DNA of 64,000 nucleotides from Gemmatimonadota bacterium (lineage in GTDB: Bacteria; Latescibacterota; UBA2968; GCA-2709665): contig JAPPFJ010000004.1 of the NCBI GenBank assembly GCA_028877215.1, forward strand, positions 1 through 64,000, written 5' to 3'. Shown piece after piece: positions 44,295 to 52,911 of the stretch (position 1 is its first letter; every line of letters begins with the position of its first letter). Under the pieces are notes generated by a model, which saw nothing but the letters and a program-made list of their open reading frames with translations, ran no database searches and had not been told where the DNA came from. The position numbers were made by a program, and so were the translations under genes.

Positions 44295-45173
44295 TCATTC
44301 CTCCGCGAGGGCCTTGAACTTCCGTAACTCTTCGTTCCGGATTCGATAACGGTGCTCCTCGGCCGGATACCGCTTTTCCTTTACATCGTTGACGTACCTC
44401 GTAAAGGCCTCGCAGATCGTGCGTCCCAGTTCCGCGTACCGTTTGGAATACCTGAATGAAAAGTCGTTGAGACCCAGTAGATCCGGCGCCACCAGCACCT
44501 GCCCGTCGCATCGTCGACCCGAACCGATGCCGATTGTGGGGATGCTCAGCGCGCGCGAGACAACGCCGGCCACCTGCTCGGGAACACATTCGAGTACCAC
44601 GGCTACCGCCCCCGAGGCCTCCAGAGCGAGCGCCCCGGCGAGGACCCGGGCCGCCTCTTCGGCTCGGTCACCGTAGACATGCCGGTTTCCCTTCCAGGTC
44701 TGCGGCAGATGGCCCACGTGGCCGACAACCGGCGTGCCATCAGCCGTAATTGCCTCGATCCGTCCCGCCACTTCCCCGGCGCCCTCGAGTTTGACCATAT
44801 CGGCCCCCGCGTCCGCCAGCAGCCGGGCGTTGTCAACGGCCTGGGAATCCGTCTCATAGGACCGGTAAGGAAGATCAGCCAAAAGGATCGCATTCCGGAC
44901 GCCCCGTCTGACGGCGCGGGTGTGGTGAAGCATATCCGCCATGGTGACCTGCTGTGGACTCTCGTATCCCAGTATGTTTATTCCCACCGAATCTCCGACG
45001 AGGATGATATCCACGTCCGACGCGTCCTGCTGGACGGCCGTGGGAAAATCGTAACAGGTCAGCATGGCGATGGGTTCGCCCCGACGCTTCATCTCCGACA
45101 GAAATCCGGCGGTGGTTTGCGTTTCCTCGTCGGACACCCCTTGAACTCCCTTGCCTGCATATCCGTGTTCCAT
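44295..45173 (-). CDS. panB: 3-methyl-2-oxobutanoate hydroxymethyltransferase
   Basis: 292 aa. It makes ketopantoate from 2-oxoisovalerate and methylene-tetrahydrofolate. PIAMLTCYDFPTAVQQDASDVDIILVGDSVG at the N-terminus, TMADMLHHTRAVRRG, VKLEGAGEV, GHVGHLPQ and VLECVPEQVAGVVS are diagnostic. The usual metal ligands (Asp in VGDS, Asp in LLADLPY, Glu in KLEG) are present. It lies 14 bp after the deoxynucleoside kinase gene. Confidence 0.95.
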   Translation of the reverse strand: MEHGYAGKGVQGVSDEETQTTAGFLSEMKRRGEPIAMLTCYDFPTAVQQDASDVDIILVGDSVGINILGYESPQQVTMADMLHHTRAVRRGVRNAILLADLPYRSYETDSQAVDNARLLADAGADMVKLEGAGEVAGRIEAITADGTPVVGHVGHLPQTWKGNRHVYGDRAEEAARVLAGALALEASGAVAVVLECVPEQVAGVVSRALSIPTIGIGSGRRCDGQVLVAPDLLGLNDFSFRYSKRYAELGRTICEAFTRYVNDVKEKRYPAEEHRYRIRNEELRKFKALAEE

Positions 45174-45187
45174 AGCGTATTCCGTGA

Positions 45188-45829
45188 TCAGGCCTCAATT
45201 CGAGACGGACGATAGTAGCGGGTGCCCGCAGGCGGCGCCTTCACCTGCTGCAGCAGTTCCTCAAGTCCCTCCGGATTCCGTACGAAGTCGACTTGCGATA
45301 CGTTAATGATTAGCAATGGCGACTCGGTATAGTGAAAGAAGAAATGAGTGTACGCCTCGACCAGCCTCGCCAGGTAAGATTCAGTCATCAGCCGCTCGTA
45401 CGAGGGTGTCTGTTTGCGAACGCGCTGAAGGAGGCTGTCGGTTGAATTGTGGAGGTAGATTACCAGATCGGGGCTCGGTACCTTCTCGTAAAGCGTCTCT
45501 GCCATACGCTTGTAAAGAGACAGTTCGGCGTCGTCCAGGCAAACATGGGCGTATATGCCGCTTCGGGCGAACAGATAATTGCTGACCACCGTGGATTCGA
45601 ACAGGTCCATCTGATGAAGATCCTGTTGCTGCCGGTACCGGTGCAACATGAAGAAAACCTGCGTTTGGAATCCGTAGTGCTCCTGGTTCTCGTAAAACAG
45701 GGGCAGAAAGGGGTTCTCCTCCGCCTCCTCGAGGACCAGACGCGCCTTCATCGACCTTCCCAGGAGGCGTGCAAGCTCGGTCTTGCCCACGCAGGGGGGG
45801 CCTTCGATCGCAAGGTATCGTACGGCCAC
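45188..45829 (-). CDS. deoxynucleoside kinase
   Basis: 213 aa from GTG 45829 (AAGGGCG upstream). P-loop YLAIEGPPCVGKTELARLL, LEEAEENPFLPLFYENQEHYGFQTQVFFMLHRY (substrate Glu/Gln region), the DRS-like SNYLFARSGI, and a LID-type VRKQTPSYERLM. It belongs to the bacterial dAdo/dGuo kinase group that salvages deoxynucleosides. The gene starts 12 bp after the end of folK, so cotranscription is near-certain. The pairing of folK with a deoxynucleoside kinase is also known from other bacteria. Confidence 0.88.
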   Translation of the reverse strand: MAVRYLAIEGPPCVGKTELARLLGRSMKARLVLEEAEENPFLPLFYENQEHYGFQTQVFFMLHRYRQQQDLHQMDLFESTVVSNYLFARSGIYAHVCLDDAELSLYKRMAETLYEKVPSPDLVIYLHNSTDSLLQRVRKQTPSYERLMTESYLARLVEAYTHFFFHYTESPLLIINVSQVDFVRNPEGLEELLQQVKAPPAGTRYYRPSRIEA

Positions 45830-45840
45830 GGAACACGCCC

Positions 45841-46353
45841 TTATGTACAAACCGACAGCAGCGAAACGCCGTCCAGCTTTCGCACTTCCTGCGTCGGAGA
45901 GATCGATTCGGCCAATTCCGGAAAGGTCTTGTTGAATACCGGATGGCGACCTCCTGGCGCCAGTTCGCACAAAGGAGCAAGTACAAAAGCTCGCTTGTGT
46001 AATCTCGGATGTGGAATCTCCAGCCCTCGACCTCGAATGATCTCATTCCCGTAGAGGAGGATATCCAGATCCAGCAGCCTCGGCCCCCACCTCTGCCTGC
46101 GGACCCTTCCAAACCTTTTTTCGACCGCGAGCAGGTATTCCAGCAGCGCACGCGGTTCGAGGTCTGTTTCCGCGGCAAGCACCGCATTCAGGAACGTCGG
46201 CTGGGCCGTTACCCCGACCGGCGCGGTCTCGTAGACCGGGGAGGCAGCCTTCACTTCGAGTCTATCGTGCTGGTCGAGCGCGGCAGCGGCCCGGCGCAAT
46301 ACGGCCGCGCGGTCCTCCAGGTTCGCCCCCATACCAATGTAGGCGAGCGCCAT
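45841..46353 (-). CDS. folK: 2-amino-4-hydroxy-6-hydroxymethyldihydropteridine diphosphokinase
   Basis: 170 aa. ALAYIGMGANLEDRAAVLRRA at the N-terminus, VYETAPVG, TFLNAVLAAET, and the HPPK signature RRQRWGPRLLDLDILLYGN with IPHPRLHKRAFVLAPL are all present. It pyrophosphorylates the pterin before FolP. It follows folB by 3 bp, forming a compact folate unit. No folP was found in the window. Confidence 0.95.
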   Translation of the reverse strand: MALAYIGMGANLEDRAAVLRRAAAALDQHDRLEVKAASPVYETAPVGVTAQPTFLNAVLAAETDLEPRALLEYLLAVEKRFGRVRRQRWGPRLLDLDILLYGNEIIRGRGLEIPHPRLHKRAFVLAPLCELAPGGRHPVFNKTFPELAESISPTQEVRKLDGVSLLSVCT

Positions 46354-46356
46354 TTG

Positions 46357-46710
46357 TCATCCCCGCTCCACTTCGACTTCCACGCCATCGAATATTGCCC
46401 GTATGGGCGGATTGGGTTTGCGCACCCTGACTCTCAGACGCTTCAGATGGAAGCTCGATTGCAGGACCTCTGCTATCCGGTCGGCCAGCGCCTCCACGAG
46501 TCCGAAACGCTCTGACGTAACGACCTTCTTCGTCGCTTCATAGACCCTCGCATAGTCGACGCCGCCGGCAGTGTTTCGGGCATAACCCCGGAAGTCGGAG
46601 AAGATCTCCACGTCCACTTCAAACCACTGCCCCAATTTCGCCTCTTCGGGAAACAGCCCGTGATAGGCATAAAACCTCATATTTCTGAGGCGCAACACGT
46701 CGTTTCCCAT
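46357..46710 (-). CDS. folB: dihydroneopterin aldolase
   Basis: 117 aa. LRNMRFYAYHGLFPEEAKLGQWFEVDVEI is the FolB signature. The catalytic region has VDYARVYEATKKVV and ERFGLVEALADRIAEVLQ, and RVRVRKPNPPI closes the barrel. First gene of the folB-folK-dNK-panB-panC operon. The ATG at 46710 gives the family's N-terminus; an upstream in-frame ATG at 46728 would add six residues. Confidence 0.93.
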   Translation of the reverse strand: MGNDVLRLRNMRFYAYHGLFPEEAKLGQWFEVDVEIFSDFRGYARNTAGGVDYARVYEATKKVVTSERFGLVEALADRIAEVLQSSFHLKRLRVRVRKPNPPIRAIFDGVEVEVERG

Positions 46711-46734
46711 TGCCGGTCTCTGACTCAACCCTGG

Positions 46735-46764
46735 CAGCCCGTTGAAAGAGCCCGTCCAGGCTTA
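46735..46764 (-). repeat. repeat C4: end fragment of element C
   Basis: 30 bp matching the right end of element C read inward (CAGCCCGTTGAAAGAGCCCG). It lies in the 5' leader of the folB operon, between promoter and folB. The rest of the gap 46765-46984 holds the promoter below and no gene. Confidence 0.55.
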
Positions 46765-46829
46765 AATTGCCCCTCGAAACCATTCCGGTGCCACTGTGGT
46801 CGCACGCCTCCCCGGTCACTGTCGTTACC

Positions 46830-46858
46830 AATATAAATGAACAAATGTGCAGAGTCAA
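46830..46858 (-). promoter_or_regulatory. predicted promoter of the folB-folK-dNK-panB-panC operon
   Basis: TTGACT, a 17-bp spacer and TATATT on the minus strand. Transcription would start near 46822 and leave a leader of about 110 nt that includes repeat C4. Confidence 0.7.
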
Positions 46859-46984
46859 CAACCCTATGGATTCCGGCCGATGAAGACCGCCTCAGACGCG
46901 ACCCCGTCGTGTGGCAAAAAGCCCTTGACATCGCGAATTTACGCCTGTATCGTAAGATGATTGACAGGCATCTGTACGGGTCGA

Positions 46985-48046
46985 TTATCGTCTGAAAAAA
47001 GGCAGTCTGACGACCTCCGCCCGACCTCCCCCGTCTACGGTCAGAAACTGTCCGGGCTGTTCATATCCCCTGCGGACGGACGCCAGCGATACAACCCGCC
47101 CCAAGGCAGGAGAACGGACACTGCTTGTCGTCCACCCTATTTGTCTTTCGCCGTCTCGAAGCGGTGTTTCAGCGGGCGGAACCGTATCCGCCTCCAGACG
47201 TAGACCAACCAGATACCGCCTTGGCTTGCCCAGGTTGTGCATTTTGGCGATCGTTTCCTGGCCGATAAAACATCCTTTCGCAAAATCGACCGCGTGACAA
47301 AGTCCCGCTTCGAGCGGAACGACCCGTTCGTCCACGTCAACTCCGTAACGCGGTATGCCGGACTCTATTCGCAACGCCTCCACGGCCCGGGTACCCACGG
47401 GACGCGCCCCCGCGGAAGTCAGCGCATTCCAGAGGCGAAGCGCATGGTCCGCCTCGATCCGCAGGTCATAGCCGGGCTCTCCCGTATAGGAGCGTGCGGT
47501 TACGGACACATCCGTACGTCCCAGGCCACGCACGACGGTGTGGCAATCCGCAAGATCGGAGGACACCTCGCCCAGCATCCGCGCAATCAGCCCGCGGGAG
47601 CCCGGTCCGTGCAGGCCGAACGTCGCCTGTATTCCGGTAACGTCCTTGATATGGACGTCATCCGCGATCAGGTATTTGTCGAGGGACGCCATCAGCTTTG
47701 CCTGCAGTCCGGGCTCCGTCTCCAGCAGGAACCCTTCCGCACGATGATAGACCCAAACGTCCGACAACGTCTGGCCCCTGGGCGTGGTCATCGTTGCATA
47801 GTTGCCCGCTCCGGATTCCAGTCCTTCGACCGTGTTGCTAAACATCCCGTGCAGGAAACGCGCGCGGTCCGAGCCGGTAACCAGCAGGTGACCCCGGTCG
47901 CTCCGATCAACCAGACCCGCGGCCTCCCGAACGGTTGCATACTCGGATGCGGCATCCCCGTAGTGAGCCGCGGCTTCGGCGCCGCCGATTCGTTCGAATA
48001 CCGCACCTGCCGACAGTTTGGCTGACCGCAGCGTTGTAACAGTCAT
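46985..48046 (-). CDS. ygfZ: folate-binding Fe-S cluster repair protein YgfZ (GcvT-like)
   Basis: 353 aa. GcvT-fold protein with the YgfZ signature DFAKGCFIGQETIAKMHN (about residues 246-263), including the conserved Cys. The N-terminus AAGLVDRSDRGHLLVTGSDRARFLHGMFSN and LIADDVHIKDVTG are typical. YgfZ proteins help Fe-S enzyme maturation with tetrahydrofolate, which fits the folate operon next door. The GcvT-like length leaves aminomethyltransferase as a less likely alternative. It is divergent from the lipoprotein gene at 48196. Confidence 0.9.
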   Translation of the reverse strand: MTVTTLRSAKLSAGAVFERIGGAEAAAHYGDAASEYATVREAAGLVDRSDRGHLLVTGSDRARFLHGMFSNTVEGLESGAGNYATMTTPRGQTLSDVWVYHRAEGFLLETEPGLQAKLMASLDKYLIADDVHIKDVTGIQATFGLHGPGSRGLIARMLGEVSSDLADCHTVVRGLGRTDVSVTARSYTGEPGYDLRIEADHALRLWNALTSAGARPVGTRAVEALRIESGIPRYGVDVDERVVPLEAGLCHAVDFAKGCFIGQETIAKMHNLGKPRRYLVGLRLEADTVPPAETPLRDGERQIGWTTSSVRSPALGRVVSLASVRRGYEQPGQFLTVDGGGRAEVVRLPFFRR

Positions 48047-48096
48047 TGAGCGACCTCCTGAATGAACGCCGAAGAGACAATGGTGCTTTCCGGTGA

Positions 48097-48125
48097 AACT
48101 TATTTCGTACCCCTTGTCGTGTCAA
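48097..48125 (-). promoter_or_regulatory. possible ygfZ promoter
   Basis: TTGACA, 17 bp, TAAGTT on the minus strand, about 50 bp upstream of ygfZ. The -35 is perfect and the -10 is weak. Confidence 0.4.
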
Positions 48126-48195
48126 GGAAAACCGGCGTTTTGACAACGATTACGCGCGGAACCCGGAGACGCCGCGGGTCCGTGGCCTCTCCGAT

Positions 48196-48762
48196 ATGAA
48201 ACGCTTCATTCCAACGGCCCTGCTGGTCCTTGTCGCTTGCGGCGGCGGCCTCGGGCCGGGGCCGCCCGACGGTACGGGAATCAAGGGAACCCTCATCTTC
48301 AATGGCGACTGGCCGCCGGAGACGGATGACGTGGCTGTAGCAGTGTATCGGCGACGCCCACAGGTCCTGGCCGATTTTTTCAATATTGCGGGCTGGGACA
48401 CAACCGTGACCATCGGGGCGGTCCGTTTCGAATACTTCGTCCCCCTGGAAGAGCCGGGCACCTACGAGTGGGTCGTGGTGGCCTGGCGCCCCCGCGGCGG
48501 CTTCTGGAATTTTGACTCTCTGCTCGGTTGTTACCACGTTGGCAACGACACCCTGCCCACACCGGTGCAGGTTCGCCTGGGCGAAACCACGAAAAATGTC
48601 GATATCCAGACCTACTTCGACCTCGTGCAGGGCGCCGATCGGCCGGATCGGCAAATTTGCACGGGGTTTCTGCCTCCTCTGCCTTCTGTTACCGGGCTCG
48701 GCGCTGCGGGCGGAAACCTCCGGTACGATGGTCGGAACAACAACCGACGAAACGACCGGTGA
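48196..48762 (+). CDS. hypothetical lipoprotein, 188 aa
   Basis: Signal MKRFIPTALLVLVAC with lipobox LVAC (Cys15), then a beta-rich domain: GIKGTLIFNGDWPPETDDVAVAVYRR and GAVRFEYFVPLEEPGTYEWVVVAW, resembling a small transthyretin-like or surface carrier domain. No named family is recognised. It overlaps the TonB receptor start by about 166 bp in another frame, so its last 50 residues are uncertain. It is probably cotranscribed with the receptor and may be a surface partner of it. Confidence 0.7.
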   Translation: MKRFIPTALLVLVACGGGLGPGPPDGTGIKGTLIFNGDWPPETDDVAVAVYRRRPQVLADFFNIAGWDTTVTIGAVRFEYFVPLEEPGTYEWVVVAWRPRGGFWNFDSLLGCYHVGNDTLPTPVQVRLGETTKNVDIQTYFDLVQGADRPDRQICTGFLPPLPSVTGLGAAGGNLRYDGRNNNRRNDR

Positions 48763-50809
48763 ACCGTTGCCGGGCGCCAACGTCGTATTGCTTGGCACTG
48801 GTATCGGAACCGAAACCGACGTCGAAGGAGCATTCCGCCTGACAGGTCTGCCGCCCGGTCCATACACCCTGTCCGTCTCGTTGCTGGGTTTCACTCCCCA
48901 TGTCATGAAGGACGTCGTGGTTGCGGCCGGCGATACCGTGCGGCTTACCGTCCGGCTCGCGTCCTCGCCGATCCACATGCCCGCCATCGTGGTCTCAGCA
49001 AGCAAACGTTCCCGAAACGTCGTCGACGCGCCAACAAGCGTTTCGCTCATCGGCTCTGAGGAAATCCGGTCCGACAATTCCGCCACGCTGAACGAATCCC
49101 TTGAGTACGTTCCCGGTGTCAATATGGTGGGAGGCCAGGTCAACATAAGAGGGTCCAGCGGCTATTCCCGGGGTACGGGAAGCCGCGTACTCATGCTGAT
49201 CGACGGCTTCCCGGCGCTGTCCGCCGATAACGGCGACGTCAAGTGGGACGCCATTCCTGTCGACCAGATCGCGCGCGTGGAGATCATCAAGGGCGCCGGA
49301 TCCGCACTCTACGGCACGGGCGCGCTCGGGGGTATCATCAATGTTATTACGCGGAATCCGTCGCCCGAACCCGAGACGCACTTTCGGTTCCTGGGCGGCC
49401 GATACAGCGAACCCGGCCATCAGGAGTGGCGCTGGTCGTCGAGCGGGAGATACTACGAAGGAACGGACATCAGCCATTCCCGGCAGTCCGGGAACACCGG
49501 ATTCATCCTGGGTGCGGGGCAGAAGTGGACCAACGGGTTCCGGGAAAACGCGTGGCACAGGAGATACAAGCTCTTCGGCAAACTCAGACACCGGTTCAAG
49601 TCAGCGGCGACGTTAACCGCAACCAGCAACTGGGCGCTGGACGATCACGGCACCTTCGTGCTTTGGAAAGACAGAAACGAGCCTTTGGAGGTGCCTGAAA
49701 GCGCCAAAGGAGACAAGACCGTATCCCAGAAGCTGAACCTGAACGTCGATTTCTATCACTTGCTCAATCCGCGAACGGGCTATAGACTTAAATCGTTTGT
49801 GTATCGGACGGAATTTGACAACGAAATCGGCGGGAGAACGTCGTCGGAAGCATACAAGCTGGGACAGGAATTCCAGCTGGATCTCCAGCCGGCCGAGAAG
49901 GTGGCGCTGACGGTCGGCACACAGTGGATTCATGACGTCGTGAATTCTTCCGATCATCTCTTCGGCGATCACACCGGGCTCAACCTGGCGGGCTATGCCC
50001 AGGCCGAAATCGAACCCACGGATCGGGTTACGGTGTCGGCGGGCAGCCGCTACGACCGATATCGCACCGACGACCGCGGCGCGGAGAACCGTTTGAGCCC
50101 CAAGCTGGGTTTCTCGTATCGCACATCCGGACGCACCACGTTGCGCGGGACGCTGGGATGGGGTTTCAGAGGCCCGTCGATCGCCGAAATCTACACCGAC
50201 GCCACCTTCTCCGCGATTCCGATTATTCCCAACACCGGCCTTGTGGCCGAAAGGAGCATCTCCGCCGAAGTCGCGCTGGATCACCGTCCGACTCCCTGGT
50301 CCGTCATCAACGCCGCGGCATTCTGGAGCCGCTACCAGGACCTCGTGGAGGCCAGGCCGGACGCCACCGGCGTCGTGCAGTTCAGAAACGTTGCGAAGGG
50401 CCGTATTGCCGGCGTCGAGGCGAGCCTGGCCGCGGCGATTGATCCGGTTCGCCTCGAGGGGAACTATACGTTCATCAGCGCGATCGAAAACTTGCCGGAG
50501 GGGGACCTTCCGCTGCCCTATCGCTCCCGGCACATTGGCACCGCAGGTTTGCAGACCACGTTCGGCCGACTCACACTGGGTGGGCGTTTCAGGTTCAGAA
50601 GCCGAATCCTGCGCGCTTCCGGACTGTTGCCGGAAGGAAACCGCGATCTCATACCCGTTTATCTGCTCGACGCCTCGGCCTCGTACGCGTTCGGAAAGGT
50701 CCAGGTGGTGCTGAAGGCACATAACGCCCTGGAGTACAACTACGCCGTTGTCGAACGCAATCTGGGTACGCCCAGACGTATTTCGCTCGGCATTACGGCC
50801 AGGCACTGA
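48596..50809 (+). CDS. TonB-dependent receptor with N-terminal carboxypeptidase-regulatory-like domain
   Basis: 737 aa from ATG 48596. Signal peptide (FARGFCLLCLLLPGSALRAE), then a CarboxypepD_reg-like domain (DETTGEPLPGANVVLLGTGIGTETDVEGAFRL), a TonB-box region (IVVSASKRSRNVVDAP), plug domain (VSLIGSEEIRSDNSATLNESLEYVPGVNM, GYSRGTGSRVLMLIDGFP, IEIIKGAGSALYGTGALGGIINVIT-like) and a long barrel ending RRISLGITARH. It imports a siderophore, cobalamin, sugar or metal; the ligand is not known. The start is uncertain because it lies inside the upstream lipoprotein gene. The stop codon is also the first base of repeat B4. Confidence 0.88.
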   Translation: MSISRPTSTSCRAPIGRIGKFARGFCLLCLLLPGSALRAETSGTMVGTTTDETTGEPLPGANVVLLGTGIGTETDVEGAFRLTGLPPGPYTLSVSLLGFTPHVMKDVVVAAGDTVRLTVRLASSPIHMPAIVVSASKRSRNVVDAPTSVSLIGSEEIRSDNSATLNESLEYVPGVNMVGGQVNIRGSSGYSRGTGSRVLMLIDGFPALSADNGDVKWDAIPVDQIARVEIIKGAGSALYGTGALGGIINVITRNPSPEPETHFRFLGGRYSEPGHQEWRWSSSGRYYEGTDISHSRQSGNTGFILGAGQKWTNGFRENAWHRRYKLFGKLRHRFKSAATLTATSNWALDDHGTFVLWKDRNEPLEVPESAKGDKTVSQKLNLNVDFYHLLNPRTGYRLKSFVYRTEFDNEIGGRTSSEAYKLGQEFQLDLQPAEKVALTVGTQWIHDVVNSSDHLFGDHTGLNLAGYAQAEIEPTDRVTVSAGSRYDRYRTDDRGAENRLSPKLGFSYRTSGRTTLRGTLGWGFRGPSIAEIYTDATFSAIPIIPNTGLVAERSISAEVALDHRPTPWSVINAAAFWSRYQDLVEARPDATGVVQFRNVAKGRIAGVEASLAAAIDPVRLEGNYTFISAIENLPEGDLPLPYRSRHIGTAGLQTTFGRLTLGGRFRFRSRILRASGLLPEGNRDLIPVYLLDASASYAFGKVQVVLKAHNALEYNYAVVERNLGTPRRISLGITARH

Positions 50810-50972
50810 GAAGTTGTCTTGAAATTACCGGTGAGTTCCCGAGCGCGAGCGAAAAAGTGGCGGTCAAGGCGGGAAAATCCGCCCATATTTGTCTATACGG
50901 GCGGGTTTGACGAACGCCGACCGCCGCTTTTGCAGCCGCGCGAAGACCACCGGGAATTTTAAGACAGCTTCT
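50809..50972 (+). repeat. repeat B4: 164-bp element with terminal inverted repeats
   Basis: Close copy of B3. The left end AGAAGTTGTCTTGAAATTAC and right end AATTTTAAGACAGCTTCT are inverted. It begins in the last base of the TonB receptor stop and ends 21 bp before the quinone reductase ATG. Three bases, TGA, occur on both flanks, a weak hint of target duplication. It fills the gap. Confidence 0.88.
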
Positions 50973-50993
50973 GAAATCACGAAGGAGAATTTC

Positions 50994-51962
50994 ATGAAGG
51001 CGATTCAAGTTGACCGCACCGGCGGACCCGAGGTCCTCCTCTTTAAAGACGTTCCGATTCCCGAACCCGGCCCGAACGAGGTACTGGTCAAAATCGATGC
51101 CATCGGTCTGAACTATATAGACACCTACCACCGCACTGGCCTCTATCCGCTGGACCTGCCCTTCATCCCCGGTCTCGAGGCCGCGGGCACGGTGGCGGCT
51201 CTGGGGACTGACGCCACGGATTTCCGGCCCGGGGATCTCGTCGCCTACGCGGGAGTACCCGGTTCCTACGCCGAATTCGTCGCAGCCCCGCAGGAGAGAC
51301 TCGTCAGGCTCCCAGATGGCGTGGATGCCGCCGCTGGCGCGGCCGCCATGCTCCAGGGGATGACATCCCACTATCTCGTTCACAGTACATGTAACGTTTT
51401 GGAAGGCGACACGGTGCTCATTCACGCAGCCGCGGGAGGCGTGGGACTCACTCTGGTTCAGATGGCGAAAATGCGTGGGGCGCGCGTCATCGGGACGGTG
51501 TCAACGGAAGAAAAGGCGCAACTGGCCCGGGGCGCAGGAGCGGATGAAATCATCAGATACACCGAACAGGATTTCGAAGCCGAAGTCAGCCGGCTGACGG
51601 ACGGACGGGGCGTGCATGTGGTATACGACTCGGTAGGGAAAACCACGTGGGAAAAGAGCATGAATTGCCTGTCTCCCAGGGGCTACCTCGTGCTGTTCGG
51701 AAATGCCAGCGGCCCGGTGCCGCCAGTCGATCCGCTGCTGCTTAGCCGTCTGGGCTCGATCTTTTTGACGCGCCCCACCCTTGTTGACTATACTGCGACG
51801 CGGGAAGAGCTGTTACTTCGCGCCGATGACGTGTTAGGCTGGATTCAAACCGGGAAGCTCAGTCTCCGGATCGACCGTACGCTTCCCCTGTCGGATGCCC
51901 GGGAAGCCCACCGGCTGCTCGAAGGCAGACTGACGACGGGCAAGGTACTCCTGATACCGTAG
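50994..51962 (+). CDS. NADPH:quinone oxidoreductase (QOR family)
   Basis: 322 aa. MDR superfamily without structural zinc. N-terminal MKAIQVDRTGGPEVLLFKDVPIPEPGPNEV, NYIDTYHRTGLYPL, and the NADPH motif VLIHAAAGGVGLTLVQMAKMRGARVIGT are those of QOR/zeta-crystallin. AKMRGARVIG rather than a Zn-alcohol-dehydrogenase pattern excludes ADH. It reduces quinones by one-electron transfer. AAGGAG lies before the ATG. The upstream frame is open through repeat B4, which is not translated. Confidence 0.92.
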   Translation: MKAIQVDRTGGPEVLLFKDVPIPEPGPNEVLVKIDAIGLNYIDTYHRTGLYPLDLPFIPGLEAAGTVAALGTDATDFRPGDLVAYAGVPGSYAEFVAAPQERLVRLPDGVDAAAGAAAMLQGMTSHYLVHSTCNVLEGDTVLIHAAAGGVGLTLVQMAKMRGARVIGTVSTEEKAQLARGAGADEIIRYTEQDFEAEVSRLTDGRGVHVVYDSVGKTTWEKSMNCLSPRGYLVLFGNASGPVPPVDPLLLSRLGSIFLTRPTLVDYTATREELLLRADDVLGWIQTGKLSLRIDRTLPLSDAREAHRLLEGRLTTGKVLLIP

Positions 51963-51972
51963 AATGGCTCAG

Positions 51973-52007
51973 CAAGACGGGCCGGACGTTGCGTCCGGCC
52001 CGTCTTG
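51973..52007. terminator. perfect 16-bp hairpin between convergent genes
   Basis: CAAGACGGGCCGGACG and CGTCCGGCCCGTCTTG around TTG. It follows the quinone reductase stop by 10 bp. There is no T tract, but stem strength and position at the end of the gene support termination. Confidence 0.65.
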
Positions 52008-52067
52008 CGAATGCCTGCGTATTGCAGCCGCGCGGAGGCCAGCCGCATTCGCACATGACAGGCGGCG

Positions 52068-52817
52068 TCAAATGCGAATTTCACACCTGACGCCGCGGAG
52101 GTCCATCTCGAATTCAACCCCGATCACGGGCGGTCGCGCCCGGTACAACCGGAGGCCGTGACGCTGCGCCGCCCCGACGCCAGGCAACACGACATCCTCC
52201 AAAAGGCGGTCCAACCGGTGCGCCGTGTAAACATCCACGGCTGTCACCTGATCCCAGGTCACTTCCAAACCCGTCAGCCGATCCGCCATCACCTGCACCA
52301 CGTACGCCGCCTTCTCCCGCATCGCGTCCGGGCCTGTTTCACCCCGCCTGACGATGCCGTCGCGCACCAGTTCACCCTCGAGCAGTTCACCCGCGCCAGC
52401 GATGACGAATGTACGGCCGTTTTCCTCCCGGCAGGGCCTGGTGTAGGAAAAACCGTGCATCGTGGTTTCGTACGGCGGATTGTGCAACGGCGCGACATTG
52501 GTTCGCGCGACAGGATTCATTCCGTCCACGAGCAGGTCCCAGGACGCAAGAAGTCCGCAGTAGTCCTCGTTGAATCGGATGAATCCGTCCATCGGATGGG
52601 GTTTCGGGCATCGAAGCTCCACACCGCAAAGCGCGTTCCGCATCCGACTCGACCTGCGAAGATGCATATCCACCTTCTCGAAACCCTCGCGCCATGGTAA
52701 CGGTTCCGTCAAGGTCGCGTACACGACCTCGTATCCCGTCTCGGCAATGACGCCGCATGAATAGGGTTCGATTCCTTTGAGGAATTGAAATTGCCCTTTT
52801 ATATTTCTGAATAACAC
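52068..52817 (-). CDS. hypothetical protein with RidA-like C-terminal region
   Basis: About 249 aa from GTG 52817, which is uncertain because the region upstream is AT-rich, without a clear ribosome-binding site. The C-terminal half (RTFVIAGAGELLEGELVRDG, MREKAAYVVQVMADRLTGLEVTWDQVTAVDVYTAH) reads like a Rid/YjgF fold. The N-terminal half (YEVVYATLTEPLPWREGFEKV, RMRNALCGVELRCPKP) may be a second copy. The assignment is tentative. No export signal. It could be a deaminase-related or structural member; the substrate is unknown. Confidence 0.6.
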   Translation of the reverse strand: MLFRNIKGQFQFLKGIEPYSCGVIAETGYEVVYATLTEPLPWREGFEKVDMHLRRSSRMRNALCGVELRCPKPHPMDGFIRFNEDYCGLLASWDLLVDGMNPVARTNVAPLHNPPYETTMHGFSYTRPCREENGRTFVIAGAGELLEGELVRDGIVRRGETGPDAMREKAAYVVQVMADRLTGLEVTWDQVTAVDVYTAHRLDRLLEDVVLPGVGAAQRHGLRLYRARPPVIGVEFEMDLRGVRCEIRI

Positions 52818-52911
52818 AAATAAAAACCGCAGTTTTCCGCCATGCCCGGAGCGCCGGCGTGCGTCGTCTGTCTTCCGATGACTGCACCACCTCACGTCTG
52901 CATGCCAGCGC

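Noticed and set aside
52818..52895. N-terminal extension of the RidA-like protein
   Set aside because: The DNA is AT-rich and promoter-like with no ribosome-binding site, so translation probably begins later.
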